A stretch of 64,000 bases of DNA from Flavobacterium daemonense (GCF_007341385.1 NZ_VJYD01000006.1:186001-250000), one strand, 5' to 3'; counted from the first letter of the stretch, positions 36,701-45,222 are shown. Notes: a model not told the origin generated them from the sequence alone. Numbers and translations: made by a program.

Positions 36701-36780
36701 ATCGACCCTCCTTGAGCCATAGCCATCTGAACGCTTAAAACGACCAGCAGCCACAAAAAATGCTTTAAATTAATTTTCAT
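33778..36780 (-). CDS. SusC/RagA-family TonB-dependent outer-membrane transporter (pair 1)
   Basis: A 1000-residue outer-membrane receptor. The signal peptide ends AMAQ. A carboxypeptidase-like regulatory domain (about 25-105; ISGTVTDKKGVPIPGVNIVL) precedes the TonB box region and plug (VVGYGTQSKKNLTDNIARV, YVLDGIPL, GANGVVLITTKKGKEG), then a 22-strand beta barrel. It imports a large ligand in a TonB-dependent way together with SusD. The upstream gap of 420 bases is very AT-rich; no ECF sigma or anti-sigma gene is adjacent. Confidence 0.94.
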   Translation of the reverse strand: MKINLKHFLWLLVVLSVQMAMAQGGSISGTVTDKKGVPIPGVNIVLKGSNSSTQTDFDGNFKIQANTGDILVASYVSFATIEVKASQGMTIHMVETQNELEAVLVVGYGTQSKKNLTDNIARVTAKDIQQIPVSNVQNALVGKLAGVQITQTNGKVEGGINIRVRGAASISAGTQPLYVLDGIPLINDDESSNGAPTNPLLTLSTNEIESIDVLKDASSAAIYGARGANGVVLITTKKGKEGKGNFSLNFSQGVSEATHKKKWLNAKQYVELLQEAGRNVGDLQSVEDELDYLSQGTDWRNGQIDTDWQDIAFRTGYTTDADFSVSGGDDKTKYFFSGAYNNTTGIIDSNDLEKITARSNVSHKVSDRFTAGMNIGFSRALIHRVQDDNSFSTPLQSVAQAPISQARLDDGTPNPNTEYVNYLLAKDNTSWKTIMRRVTGKIFAELKLAKGLKFNSDFSYDLMTQTEDYWQGKNAPFMATDGAVFASSVNTENYVFSNYFTYDHTFAEKHVLNVVAGMEFNKYNRRYQDVNSIYFPNDDFHTIDGGAEVNEGHGNETDYAFVSQFGRLNYSYEGKYLFKASVRRDGSSRFGKNERFGIFPAFSAGWVISQEEFLKDNTVLSYLKIKGSWGKLGNAEIGNFASRQLYRPNPYNLKSGLTFDQAGNNDLTWEKSSQTDFGFEAGFLNKITFEADYYQKDTDGLLFQVPLPLSSGASYVNKNIGKIRSSGFEFTLNTKNIETENFKWNTSFNLTTNESKVKSLPNNNTDVILDYGINRVGENISSFYLVEYAGVDPANGDALFVKNTVKADGTLDKSTTNDYSEAKRTIAGNPFPTLMSGLTNTITYKGFDFSFTFQGEWGASIYNSAGQYMSTAADYFDNQTADQLNRWQKPGDITNVPQARFEGSNGTQASTRYLDKSDFIRLRNLTFGYSLPKEAVTKMQMSSLRVYFTAVNLLTFTNYTGYDPEARRDDSRASGAAIIGEDFYSAPPAKTIAIGVNINF

Positions 36781-37066
36781 TTTTTATTGTGTTTAAATTA
36801 GTTAACTCAAATATCTTAAATTTATGTTAAGCATAAACCTCTTTTTAACATTAAATATAACATTATAACTTATTTTTGTATTATTTGTAACATTTAAAGC
36901 TTGAAATGTGGAATTTTGTAAAAAAATAAGTCATAATTTGATTAATATTTAATTTCAATTTCTAAAAATGTTTAAAAATGAATATTTATTAACATAAAAA
37001 CAGATAAAAATTTGTGTTTTTGAATGTTTTTTAAACAATATGTTTGTTTTTTGATTTTATTGAATT
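36781..37066. other. AT-rich upstream region of susC pair 1
   Basis: No gene or repeat is visible. The stretch is extremely A/T-rich with poly-T and poly-A tracts and must hold the susC promoter, but I find no clean TAnnTTTG box in the right place. The rest of the gap (37067-37200) holds the cysK terminator. Confidence 0.5.
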
Positions 37067-37100
37067 AAAAAAGCGGCTGTTCAGGAAAACAGCCGCTTTT
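37067..37100 (-). terminator. terminator of the cysteine-synthase gene
   Basis: On the minus strand AAAAGCGGCTGTT / AACAGCCGCTTTT forms a GC-rich stem and is followed by a T-run, about 100 nt past the gene. Confidence 0.88.
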
Positions 37101-37200
37101 GGATATAATTACTCAAAATATCAAAAAAAGTAATTATTTTTTCGAGAGAAATTTATCTCTGTATTTTTTAAAATGCACGTTTTTAAGCTCGCATAAAATT

Positions 37201-38112
37201 TTAATCAAAGAGTTCATCTACGGATAAATATCTTTCTCCGGTATCATAATTAAAAGTTAGGATTACAGCATCTTTCGGAATATCTTTCAGTTTTCTTGAA
37301 AGTACGGCAAGTGCGGCTCCGGTAGATATTCCGGCAAATATTCCTTCTTCTTTTGCTATTTTTTTGGTGAAATTATAGGCTTCATTTTTATCAACGGTCA
37401 AAATTTGATCGACATATTCCCGATTAAAAACTTCCGGAATAAAACCGGCTCCAATTCCTTGAAATGGATGTGGCGATGGAATTCCGCCACTCAAAACAGG
37501 CGATAATGCGGGTTCAACAGCAAAAGTCTGCAGTTTAGGAAAATGTTGTTTCAATATTTTGGAAACTCCTGTAATATGACCTCCGGTTCCAACTCCGGTA
37601 ATAAAATAATCGATTCCGTCTGGAAAATCGGCGAGAATTTCTAAAGCGGTTGTTTTTTCATGAATTTCAACATTTGCTTTATTGGTAAATTGAGAAGGCA
37701 GAAAAGAGTTTTTTATCGTCGAAGCCAGTTCGTTTGCTCTTTCAACTGCTCCCGAAGTTCCTTTTTCTCTTGGTGTCAAAACATATTCGGCTCCATAAGC
37801 GTTCAAAATTCGTCTTCGTTCGATGCTCATAGATTCGGGCATAACCACAATTACTTTATAGCCTTTTACGGCTGCAACCAATGAAAGTCCAATCCCAGTA
37901 TTTCCTGAAGAAGGTTCAATAATGGTAGTTTCTTTGTTGATAAGTCCTTTTTGCTCCGCATCTTCAATCATTGCTAATGCGATTCGGTCTTTAATACTGG
38001 AACCTGGGTTTGCTTTTTCTAATTTGATCCAAACTTCATGCGATGGAAAAAGTTTGTTTAATCGAATGTGAGGCGTGTTTCCTATGGTTTCTAAAATGTT
38101 TTGGTATTTCAT
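37201..38112 (-). CDS. cysK: cysteine-synthase-family PLP enzyme
   Basis: A 303-residue fold-type II PLP enzyme. The Schiff-base Lys lies in [11 protein letters not shown], the substrate loop is [11 protein letters not shown], and the PLP phosphate loop is [10 protein letters not shown]. It follows O-acetylserine sulfhydrylase (CysK) throughout, including [15 protein letters not shown] and [14 protein letters not shown]. Its probable reaction is O-acetylserine plus sulfide to cysteine. A relative with similar sequence makes cysteate from phosphoserine and sulfite for sulfonolipids, and sequence alone does not exclude that. It is downstream of two sulfatase genes on the same strand, which supports a sulfur role. 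Confidence 0.85.
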   Translation of the reverse strand: MKYQNILETIGNTPHIRLNKLFPSHEVWIKLEKANPGSSIKDRIALAMIEDAEQKGLINKETTIIEPSSGNTGIGLSLVAAVKGYKVIVVMPESMSIERRRILNAYGAEYVLTPREKGTSGAVERANELASTIKNSFLPSQFTNKANVEIHEKTTALEILADFPDGIDYFITGVGTGGHITGVSKILKQHFPKLQTFAVEPALSPVLSGGIPSPHPFQGIGAGFIPEVFNREYVDQILTVDKNEAYNFTKKIAKEEGIFAGISTGAALAVLSRKLKDIPKDAVILTFNYDTGERYLSVDELFD

Positions 38113-38162
38113 TGATTTTGATATTTTTAAATAGAATAAATATGAGGTAAGGGATTTTTTTT

Positions 38163-38265
38163 GCCACGAATCACACGAATTAACACAAATTAAAAATGTA
38201 GAAATTCGTGTAAAACCATCAAATTGCCCGAATTAAAATTTGTGTTAATTCGTGTGATTCGTGGC
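38163..38265. repeat. perfect 29-bp inverted repeat element
   Basis: The arms GCCACGAATCACACGAATTA... (38163-38191) and the exact reverse complement (38237-38265) enclose 45 bases. Perfect arm identity suggests recent origin or selection for structure. It fills the gap between the sulfatase and cysK genes. Confidence 0.85.
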
Positions 38266-38277
38266 GATTTCTAACTA

Positions 38278-39894
38278 TTACAAATCCACAAAGTATTTTT
38301 GTTTTCCAAAATCGAATTCATAATACGTCAAATTCGGCCAAAGTGGCTTTATCAATCCTTTTTCCCAATTTTGCAAAGCGGTTTGAAGTTCTTTTACTTT
38401 CTCCGGATTTTTAGCAGCCAAATCGGTAGTTTCAGATTTGTCTTTTGATAAATCATATAGCCAAGTTTCATGCGTTTTTCCACTGATAATCAATTTCCAA
38501 TTTCCGCTTCGAATTGCTTTTGCATCGCCAGAACGCCAGTATAAATTTTTGTGGGCTTCTTTGTTATTATTGACAACATCAATCAAATCAACGCCATCGT
38601 ACATACGATCTTTTGGCAATCCCGAATGTGTTACCGATGCAATCGTACTGAAAATATCAAGCGAACTTACAGGCGTTTTGTAAACGGTATGGGGTTTGAT
38701 TTTTCCCTTCCACGAAAGTGCAAATGGAACATTAATACCGCCTTCAAAATGTGAAAATTTACCGCCTTTCAATGGCGCATTTGTAGTTGCAAAAGTATAA
38801 TCGGCGCCACCGTTGTCGCTGGCAAAAATGATCAAAGTGTTTTCTTCAAGACCTTCTTTTTTTACTTTGGCTACAATTCTTCCAATGGCGTCATCAAGAG
38901 CGCTGATCATGGCATAATAAACGCGTTTGTTCTCGTCTTTGACATTCGGGAAACGGTTGTAATATTTTCTTCGGACTTGAAACGGCGTGTGTGGCGCATT
39001 AAATGGAACATACAACAAAAACGGCTTGTTTTTATTCTTGTCGATAAAAGCTTCTGCTTCATCAGCAAATGTTTCAGTTAAATACGCTTTGTCATGAATT
39101 ATGGTTGTATCTCTGCGAATTTGACCAATTCCAACACGGCCATTTCCCCAAATTGTCTTATCAGTAAAATCTTTATGATGATGGTTGATAATGTCCGGAT
39201 TATCGTCTTCGGGAGTATAAAGCGAAAATGCTTGATAAAATCCGTAATGATAATCAAAACCGCGATCCAAAGGAAAAAATCCCTTGTTGTGACCCAAATG
39301 CCATTTCCCGATAATCGCCGTATTGTAGCCTTCTTTTTTAGCTAAATCAGCAAAAGTGATTTCAGATTGTGGCAAACCTTGCGTGGCTATTGAGGCTTCG
39401 TTTGGATAATTGATTTTCGGGTTTAATCGCCAGCCATCAGTATTGATCAAATATTTGAAACCATAATATTCTAAATTATTTTTTGGATAACGATCTCCCG
39501 GCTGATATTCATGTCCGAAGCGTTCCTGATAGCGTCCCGTAAGCAATCCTGCGCGTGAAGGCGAACAAATGGAAGCCGAAACATAACCATCTGTAAACGT
39601 AACTCCCGAAGCGGCCAAAGAATCAATTTGAGGTGTTGGAGTTGTTTTTCCTCCGTATAATGAAATATCATATTTGCCTAAATCATCAGCAAGCAGAATA
39701 ATGATATTTGGCTTTTTTTGTAAAGTTGAAGTGTCTTTCTGTGCTAAAAATGCTGCTTTTCCTTCAAGTAATTTTTCATCTGGTTTTATTAAGGTTCCAT
39801 CAGTATTTATGGGCCAAAATAAAAATACTGCCACTATAAAAAGCACAATTAAAATGGGTAAAACAATCTTGGTTATTTTTTTATAGGTTGCCAT
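38278..39894 (-). CDS. membrane-anchored sulfatase, formylglycine type
   Basis: A 538-residue sulfatase (alkaline-phosphatase superfamily). The N-terminus is an uncleaved membrane anchor (about 10-28). The activation motif CSPSRAGLLTGR carries the Cys that is converted to formylglycine. Metal residues are in LLADDLGKYDISLYG (Asp-Asp) and FASDNGGAD (Asp-Asn), with IIGKWHLGHN (Lys and His) and FNAPHTPF (His). It removes sulfate from an organic ester in the periplasm. It lies between a sterol-desaturase-family gene and cysK on one strand. Confidence 0.93.
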   Translation of the reverse strand: MATYKKITKIVLPILIVLFIVAVFLFWPINTDGTLIKPDEKLLEGKAAFLAQKDTSTLQKKPNIIILLADDLGKYDISLYGGKTTPTPQIDSLAASGVTFTDGYVSASICSPSRAGLLTGRYQERFGHEYQPGDRYPKNNLEYYGFKYLINTDGWRLNPKINYPNEASIATQGLPQSEITFADLAKKEGYNTAIIGKWHLGHNKGFFPLDRGFDYHYGFYQAFSLYTPEDDNPDIINHHHKDFTDKTIWGNGRVGIGQIRRDTTIIHDKAYLTETFADEAEAFIDKNKNKPFLLYVPFNAPHTPFQVRRKYYNRFPNVKDENKRVYYAMISALDDAIGRIVAKVKKEGLEENTLIIFASDNGGADYTFATTNAPLKGGKFSHFEGGINVPFALSWKGKIKPHTVYKTPVSSLDIFSTIASVTHSGLPKDRMYDGVDLIDVVNNNKEAHKNLYWRSGDAKAIRSGNWKLIISGKTHETWLYDLSKDKSETTDLAAKNPEKVKELQTALQNWEKGLIKPLWPNLTYYEFDFGKQKYFVDL

Positions 39895-39904
39895 ATTTTG
39901 AGTG

Positions 39905-39965
39905 GTTTATGGTTTTTAGTTTATTGTTTTTAGTTTATTGTTTTTGGTTTGTTGTTTGTTGTTTT
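39905..39965. repeat. short tandem repeat of TTTATTGTTTTTAGT type
   Basis: About four T/G-rich units (GTTTTTAGTTTATT) in tandem upstream of the sulfatase start. No coding role is seen. Confidence 0.6.
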
Positions 39966-39983
39966 TGACTCAGTATTGAGTGT

Positions 39984-40106
39984 AAGTTTGTCATTTCGAC
40001 CGGAGGGAGAAATCACACGAGAAACTCCGCAGAGATAATCGTCAATCTTTGTCGATCAGCGAGTGTGATTTCTCTCCCGAAGTCTCGGGATCGAAATGAC
40101 AAACTT
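39984..40106. repeat. GTCATTTCGA inverted repeat element
   Basis: The arms AAGTTTGTCATTTCGACCGG (from 39984) and the inverted form ending TCGAAATGACAAACTT (to 40106) also share the inner GAGAAATCACAC / GTGTGATTTCTC blocks. A typical flavobacterial palindromic element; it makes up most of the 330-base gap before the desaturase terminator. Confidence 0.75.
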
Positions 40107-40154
40107 TAACTTAAAAATTACCTAAAGATAACAAAATCAGGTTTTTGTTTTGCG

Positions 40155-40192
40155 AAAAAACAGCAATTACAATACAAAATGCAATTGCTGTT
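40155..40192 (-). terminator. terminator of the sterol-desaturase-family gene
   Basis: On the minus strand AACAGCAATT / AATTGCTGTT with a 14-nt loop is followed by TTTT. Confidence 0.8.
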
Positions 40193-40224
40193 ACTCTATT
40201 TCAAACGATCCGTTTTTATCTTTT

Positions 40225-41289
40225 TTAAGACTGAACTTGCTCTAATATCGGCGTAGAAACTTCTTCCACAACGACTGGTTTTGCTTTTAATGGAAAAGCT
40301 AAAACGCCTTCTGCAAGTGAACTTCCTTCTTTTTTAGATTTGAATATCGGCCATAAAAACTGCGCATACCATTCTTCTTGTTTGTATGATTTTGTTCCGT
40401 ACGATTCTGGGAATTTGCGTGTAATTAATCCAGTTCCGAAGATTACGTCCCAGATAAAAAACATATTTCCGAAGTTTCCTTTAAAATGTCCAACGCCGTC
40501 TCCGCTTGTATCTGCGTGATGCGCATGATGTGTTGCCGGAGTCGAAATCAAGCGTTCTAAAACCCATGCAATTGGATGTAAAACTTTGTATTTGTAAAAA
40601 GGTTTGTCCCAAGCAATGCTTGAATGTGCGCCTAAAGTGATGAAACTTTTAATAACCAAAACAAATAAAGCTGGCAATCCTAAACCTAAATATGTCAAAG
40701 TCGCAGTTAAATAAATTTGCGAAAACAAAACCGTATAAATAAAGTTTTGTCTAGAAGCCATCGCCATTCCCATGTAAGGAGCAGAGTGATGTGTTCTATG
40801 AAAACGCCATAAAAACGGAACTTGATGATGCAATCTATGATACCAATATTGCGTCAAATCGTCGGCAATTGCGATTAGGAAAAAGCCTCCCCAAAAAGGA
40901 ACCCAAGAAAGTGAATTAGCCAAATCTGGAATTAAAAATGGCAACGCTTTCAAGCTGAAAAAAGCAATTACTGGAGGCAAAAGCAATTTTGGAGCAAGAA
41001 AACAAATGATGTCTATTTTACGTTCTTCGCCAGTCCATTCGTCATCGTATAAACCTGCGGCAAATTCGATAACGCCCAAAACGAGCATAAAAACGGTTAA
41101 TCCCCAAGTTCTGATGTGCTCAAAAGCAGGTTTTGAAAATTCTAAAAAAGCAGGAAGCGAAATATGTGATTCGCTCACCAAATTGTTGCTTAATTTAAAA
41201 TAAAGGAAAATTGCCAAAACTGGCAGTGAATAAATAAAAAGACTTATAAGCAAATCTCTTGTCAGTTTTTCTTTTTGAACTATTGCCAT
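40225..41289 (-). CDS. sterol desaturase/fatty-acid hydroxylase family membrane enzyme
   Basis: A 354-residue integral membrane di-iron oxygenase with about five hydrophobic segments. The histidine clusters of the family are HRLHH, HRTHHS and HHAHH, with a lone earlier His in YWYHR. Members hydroxylate or desaturate lipid chains using O2. The substrate is unknown; its place among sulfatases and a cysteine/cysteate-synthase-like gene allows a role in sulfur-containing lipids, which is only inference. It begins 6 nt after the 39-codon membrane ORF at 41296-41415. Confidence 0.88.
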   Translation of the reverse strand: MAIVQKEKLTRDLLISLFIYSLPVLAIFLYFKLSNNLVSESHISLPAFLEFSKPAFEHIRTWGLTVFMLVLGVIEFAAGLYDDEWTGEERKIDIICFLAPKLLLPPVIAFFSLKALPFLIPDLANSLSWVPFWGGFFLIAIADDLTQYWYHRLHHQVPFLWRFHRTHHSAPYMGMAMASRQNFIYTVLFSQIYLTATLTYLGLGLPALFVLVIKSFITLGAHSSIAWDKPFYKYKVLHPIAWVLERLISTPATHHAHHADTSGDGVGHFKGNFGNMFFIWDVIFGTGLITRKFPESYGTKSYKQEEWYAQFLWPIFKSKKEGSSLAEGVLAFPLKAKPVVVEEVSTPILEQVQS

Positions 41290-41295
41290 GATTTC

Positions 41296-41415
41296 TTATT
41301 TTAAAAATTGATTAATTAATGCTAAACCGCCCGCCAAGATTACTAGCGGAACCAAAAAAACAATCGCTCCTACGATTATTTTTTTTCCTATTACTTCATA
41401 GTCTGTTCGTCTCAT
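41296..41415 (-). CDS. 39-residue single-helix membrane peptide
   Basis: The ATG at 41413-41415 opens a frame encoding MRRTDYEVIGKKIIVGAIVF and 19 more residues, ending LALINQFLK and TAA at 41296-41298. A positively charged N-terminus and one long hydrophobic helix (about 13-35, with a Pro and a GG pair) give a clear membrane-peptide profile. The stop is 6 nt before the desaturase start, so it is probably translated as part of the same message. It may be a small accessory subunit or stabiliser. It is too short for standard gene callers. Confidence 0.65.
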   Translation of the reverse strand: MRRTDYEVIGKKIIVGAIVFLVPLVILAGGLALINQFLK

Positions 41416-41489
41416 GATTTCTAATTTTGTTGGTGTGTTTCTGAAAATCAAAAAGTTATAATGTGTAAATTTAAAATAAAACTTCTATT

Positions 41490-41505
41490 TCTATAGAATT
41501 AGTAG
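41490..41505. promoter_or_regulatory. TCTATAGAATTAGTAG motif upstream of the desaturase unit
   Basis: The 16-mer TCTATAGAATTAGTAG (plus strand) lies 75 nt before the small membrane ORF. A near copy (one mismatch), TCTATAGGATTAGTAG, lies on the minus strand at 48823-48838 next to the predicted susC pair 2 promoter. The repetition within one locus suggests a regulatory site, but the two sit differently relative to their genes. Confidence 0.4.
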
Positions 41506-41556
41506 TATTTAAATTTGATTTTTTATGTTTTTTGAAAAAATATTTTAAACTTTTAT

Positions 41557-41597
41557 TATTCAACCTACAAGGTTTTGAAAACCTTGCAGGTTGAATA
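41557..41597. repeat. TATTCAACCT palindrome
   Basis: A near-perfect inverted repeat TATTCAACCT(A/G)CAAGGTTTT / AAAACCTTGCAGGTTGAATA with a single mismatch. It is 11 nt past the arylsulfatase stop and has no long T-run, so it is probably a dispersed palindrome that may also act as a weak terminator. Confidence 0.7.
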
Positions 41598-41607
41598 ACT
41601 TATTTTA

Positions 41608-43545
41608 TTAATTACTGCTTCCGGCCGCGGTTGTACCGTTTCCTGGTTTAGTAACTTGTTTGATTAAATCTTGAACTGTTTTTCCTTTGTCAGCTCCTGT
41701 GTTGTGAATTCTTCTGTTGTAAACATCTTGCCAGTCGATCAACGGATAAACATTGTTTTCTTTGGCTTGTTCATCAAACAGTTTTTTCAGTTCGGCTAAT
41801 TTTTCTGGATATTTGGCAGCCAAATTATTTCTTTCGTTAAAATCTTCGTTCAAATTGTACAATTCCCAAACATCAGCATCAAAATTGCTTTCAACTGGTT
41901 TTTGATTGCTTCCCAAAGATTTTTTTACAGCAAATGAATCTGGCAAATGCGCTGCACCGGCTTTCCATCCATCTTTATAAATGGCTCTGTTTCCAAAAAT
42001 ATAGTAGTACTGAACTTTATGCAAAGATTCCGCTTTTGGATTATCAATAGAAGCATAGAAAGAAGAACCTTGAATTTTGTCCTGTTTAATTCCTTTGATA
42101 TATTCTGGAGCTTTGATGCCTACAATATCCAATGTGGTTGGAAGCAAGTCGGTTACGTGGCTGTATTGATTTCTGATACCGCCTTTATCTTTAATTTTAT
42201 TTGGATAAAAAACAATCAACGGATTGTGTGTTCCTCCTTCAGATTGCGCATCTTGTTTCCAGTTTTTAAACGGAACGTTTGTCGCCTGCGCCCAGCCTAA
42301 TGGATAGTTAGTATTTAAGCCTTTTGGTGTTCCAATTTCGTCAATATTTGCTAAGTTTTTCTTCAGATTTTCCTCGTCAGATGTACCTTGAGAAAATAAA
42401 CTTTGGTTGATTGTACCTTCAGTTGTTCCTTCTTTACTTGCTCCGTTGTCTCCAATGGCAACAAAAATCAAAGTGTTGTCTAGCTGTCCGCTTTCTTTCA
42501 AATAATTTACAACTCTTCCTACTTCATAATCGGTATAAGTCAAGAATCCGGCGTAAACTTCCATAAATCTAGCATAGACTTTTTTCTGATCTGGAGATAG
42601 TTTTTTCCAATCTGTAATCAACGGATTGCGTTCTGGCAAAACAGCATTTGCCGGAATTAAGCCTAATTTCTTTTGGTTTGCAATTACTTCTTCGCGGTAA
42701 GCATCCCAACCTTTGTCAAATTTTCCTCTGTAAGGATCGCTCCATTTTGTAGCCACTTGATGCGGTGCGTGTGCTGCTCCCGGCGCATAATACAAGAAGA
42801 AAGGTTTGCCCGGCGCCGCTTTTTGTTGTTTCTGAATATAACTAATTGCTTTGTCTGTAATTAATTCATTTAAGTGACGTCCGTCAGGCGTTACGTGAAC
42901 TTGATCTTCCACTAAATCAGGATTATATTGATCAGTTTGAGAACCTAAGAATCCGTAGAAATGATCAAAACCTTTCCCGGTTGGCCATCTGTCAAACGGA
43001 CCAGCATCGGTAGCGTCTTCGTCTGGCGTAACACCATATTTTCCAACTGCAAAAGTGTTGTATCCGTTTTCACGTAAAATCTCAGCAATTGTTCCTTTAT
43101 CCGAAGGAATTCTTCCGTCCCAACCAGGGAAACCTGCCGATAAAATGGTGTGAGAAAAACCGCTTACGTGAACTTTTCCAGAATTTCTTCCTGTTAATAA
43201 AGCCGCACGAGTAGGCGCGCAGATTGCCGTTGTATGAAAGTTGGTATAACGCAAACCATTATTTGCCAATTGTTCAAAAGTTGGCGTACTGATTAAACCT
43301 CCAAAAGCGCTTGAAGCTCCAAATCCTACATCATCTAGTAAAATCCAAACAATATTTGGTGCGCCTTTTGGAGCTTTTACCGGTTCTGGCCAATATTCTT
43401 TTGAATCGGCTAACGTTTTTCCAATTACGCCTTTAAATTCTTCTGGCTGATTTTGCGAAAAACCAAGCTGTGCGACAAGTAAAGCGGTAATCAAAAGCCC
43501 TTTCTTCGGACTTTTGATTGTACTGTTGTATTTTAATTTTTTCAT
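41608..43545 (-). CDS. arylsulfatase (AtsA-like), exported
   Basis: A 645-residue sulfatase. The signal peptide ends GFSQ (about 31). The activation motif CAPTRAALLTGRN holds the Cys for formylglycine. Metal-site segments are WILLDDVGFGASSAFGG, VGKYGVTPDED, AAHAPHQ and VAIGDNGAS. Length and spacing match the large arylsulfatases of the AtsA type, not the shorter sulfatase at 38278. It releases sulfate from aryl or alkyl esters. It follows susC/D pair 2 on the same strand, but a family A repeat lies between, so co-transcription is uncertain. Confidence 0.93.
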   Translation of the reverse strand: MKKLKYNSTIKSPKKGLLITALLVAQLGFSQNQPEEFKGVIGKTLADSKEYWPEPVKAPKGAPNIVWILLDDVGFGASSAFGGLISTPTFEQLANNGLRYTNFHTTAICAPTRAALLTGRNSGKVHVSGFSHTILSAGFPGWDGRIPSDKGTIAEILRENGYNTFAVGKYGVTPDEDATDAGPFDRWPTGKGFDHFYGFLGSQTDQYNPDLVEDQVHVTPDGRHLNELITDKAISYIQKQQKAAPGKPFFLYYAPGAAHAPHQVATKWSDPYRGKFDKGWDAYREEVIANQKKLGLIPANAVLPERNPLITDWKKLSPDQKKVYARFMEVYAGFLTYTDYEVGRVVNYLKESGQLDNTLIFVAIGDNGASKEGTTEGTINQSLFSQGTSDEENLKKNLANIDEIGTPKGLNTNYPLGWAQATNVPFKNWKQDAQSEGGTHNPLIVFYPNKIKDKGGIRNQYSHVTDLLPTTLDIVGIKAPEYIKGIKQDKIQGSSFYASIDNPKAESLHKVQYYYIFGNRAIYKDGWKAGAAHLPDSFAVKKSLGSNQKPVESNFDADVWELYNLNEDFNERNNLAAKYPEKLAELKKLFDEQAKENNVYPLIDWQDVYNRRIHNTGADKGKTVQDLIKQVTKPGNGTTAAGSSN

Positions 43546-43592
43546 TGTTTTTATAGTTTATTAGTTATAAGGTTTGTTCATAATCATTTTTT

Positions 43593-43729
43593 AAACACAT
43601 AGAATCATAGTTTTTAGAATCGGTAAAAAGCGTTTCACTTTTTTTAAATGCATATAGTTTCTATGTGTGGGAAATAGGTTTCTCTTTAAACTCTTTTTCA
43701 AAAAAAATAAATCTATGTTTCTATGTGTT
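43593..43729. repeat. 137-bp MITE-like element, family A copy 2
   Basis: The ends AACACATAGAATCATAGTTT and AATCTATGTTTCTATGTGTT match the terminal inverted repeats of the copies at 7670-7807 and 51412-51550; the core keeps AAAGCGTTTCACTTT, here in reverse orientation relative to copy 1. It sits 5 nt after the SusD stop codon. Confidence 0.78.
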
Positions 43730-43734
43730 AAGAT

Positions 43735-45207
43735 TTAATATCCAGGATTTTGTGGCAAGCCAACTGGATCGATATTTCTTTCGCTTTGCGGAATCGGGTA
43801 AAGATTATTTCTTTCTGAAACCGAGTTTTTAGCCGTTACTTTTTTAACTTCTGTAACCAAAGTTCCCCAACGAACTAAGTCGTACCATCTTTGTCCTTCC
43901 TGAACAAATTCTTTTTTGCGTTCTTCCTGAATCGCAGCTCTAAAAGTAGCCTGAGTCAAACCACTTAAATCTACTGTTGCATCTGGCGTTGTGATTGGTT
44001 TTGCAAAAGCTCTTCTTCGCACTTGATTGATTAGTTCGTAAGCTTCAGCAGTTGGTCCTCCTTGTTCGTTTATGGCTTCCGCCAAAGACAATAAAATGTC
44101 GGCATAACGAATAACCGGAAAGTTGATGGCTACGTTTGCCGGAGTTGCCAAATTGGTCAAATCCAGATATTTTTTGAAAATAGGCTTTGGAAAAGTATAC
44201 AGTGTTCCCGTCGCTGGATTCAATAATTGTTTGGCATAACTTACATCTCTTCGAGTATCTCCAGGCTCATAAATGTCATAAAACAAGGCAACATCTGAAA
44301 TGATATCTGCAGGTTCTGTAGCAGTGAATCCAGTAAATGATGTGGCTTGAAATGTGCTTCCGCTTGATCCGTTTCCGGCTTGATTCGGCTCAAATTGAAC
44401 AGAGAAAATATGCTCTTTTCCGTTCTTTTTTGTTTTCGTAAAAATGTCTTGAAAATTTTCAAACAAAGCATAACCGTAACCGCCATTGATTACTTCTCTT
44501 GATTTCGAAATTGCATTTGCCCAATCTTTTCTTGTCAAATACACTTTTGCCAAAATCGCTTTTGCAGCGCCAGATGTTGCGCGTCCGGCGTCGGTTGCTG
44601 GATAAGTTGACGGCAGACTTTCGGCATCTTTTAAATCGGAAATAATTTGTACGTACACTTCTTCAACTGTTGCTCTTTTTGATTTTAAGCTTTCTAATTG
44701 AATAGAAGTCGGCTCATGCAAAACGATTGGAACGCCTCCCCACAAACGAACCGCCTGAAAATAGAGCAAAGCTCTAATGAATTTAGATTCCAGAATCAAT
44801 CTGTTTTTAACGGCTTCTGTTCCCGCAACTTTCGGAATATTGTCAATCGAAACATTAGCACGGTTAATTCCGGCATAAATTTGTCTCCACGCCACCTGAA
44901 CACGATCTGAAGTCGCATCATGCGTTAAACTGCTCAAAGCACGAACTTGCGGATTTGTTGCTGATACTCCTGCTGCTGCATAATCGGTCGCCATATCTGT
45001 CAGGAAATATAAATTTCTCCCGAATAAACTCTGCTCTCCCGGATCTAAACTCAGCGATGCATAAACTGCTGTTACGCTTGCTACCGCATCATCTTGGGTT
45101 TTAAAATAATTGTCTTCGGTTACAAAAGAGGTTGGTGTTACCTCTAAATCGGTGCACGATGAAAATAAACCGGCACTTAATAGGAATGTTATAATAATCT
45201 TTTTCAT
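43735..45207 (-). CDS. SusD/RagB-family outer-membrane substrate-binding lipoprotein (pair 2)
   Basis: A 490-residue lipoprotein with lipobox FSSC (Cys 18). Features: VTAVYASLSLDPG, GINRANVSIDNIPK, SKFIRALLYFQAVRLWGGVP and a C-terminal EERKKEFVQEGQRWYDLVRW, which are standard SusD signatures, with the terminal PQNPGY. It is partner to the susC gene 15 nt upstream and should cap its barrel at the cell surface. The downstream arylsulfatase suggests a sulfated ligand. Confidence 0.94.
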   Translation of the reverse strand: MKKIIITFLLSAGLFSSCTDLEVTPTSFVTEDNYFKTQDDAVASVTAVYASLSLDPGEQSLFGRNLYFLTDMATDYAAAGVSATNPQVRALSSLTHDATSDRVQVAWRQIYAGINRANVSIDNIPKVAGTEAVKNRLILESKFIRALLYFQAVRLWGGVPIVLHEPTSIQLESLKSKRATVEEVYVQIISDLKDAESLPSTYPATDAGRATSGAAKAILAKVYLTRKDWANAISKSREVINGGYGYALFENFQDIFTKTKKNGKEHIFSVQFEPNQAGNGSSGSTFQATSFTGFTATEPADIISDVALFYDIYEPGDTRRDVSYAKQLLNPATGTLYTFPKPIFKKYLDLTNLATPANVAINFPVIRYADILLSLAEAINEQGGPTAEAYELINQVRRRAFAKPITTPDATVDLSGLTQATFRAAIQEERKKEFVQEGQRWYDLVRWGTLVTEVKKVTAKNSVSERNNLYPIPQSERNIDPVGLPQNPGY

Positions 45208-45222
45208 TTTATAATTTTTTAC

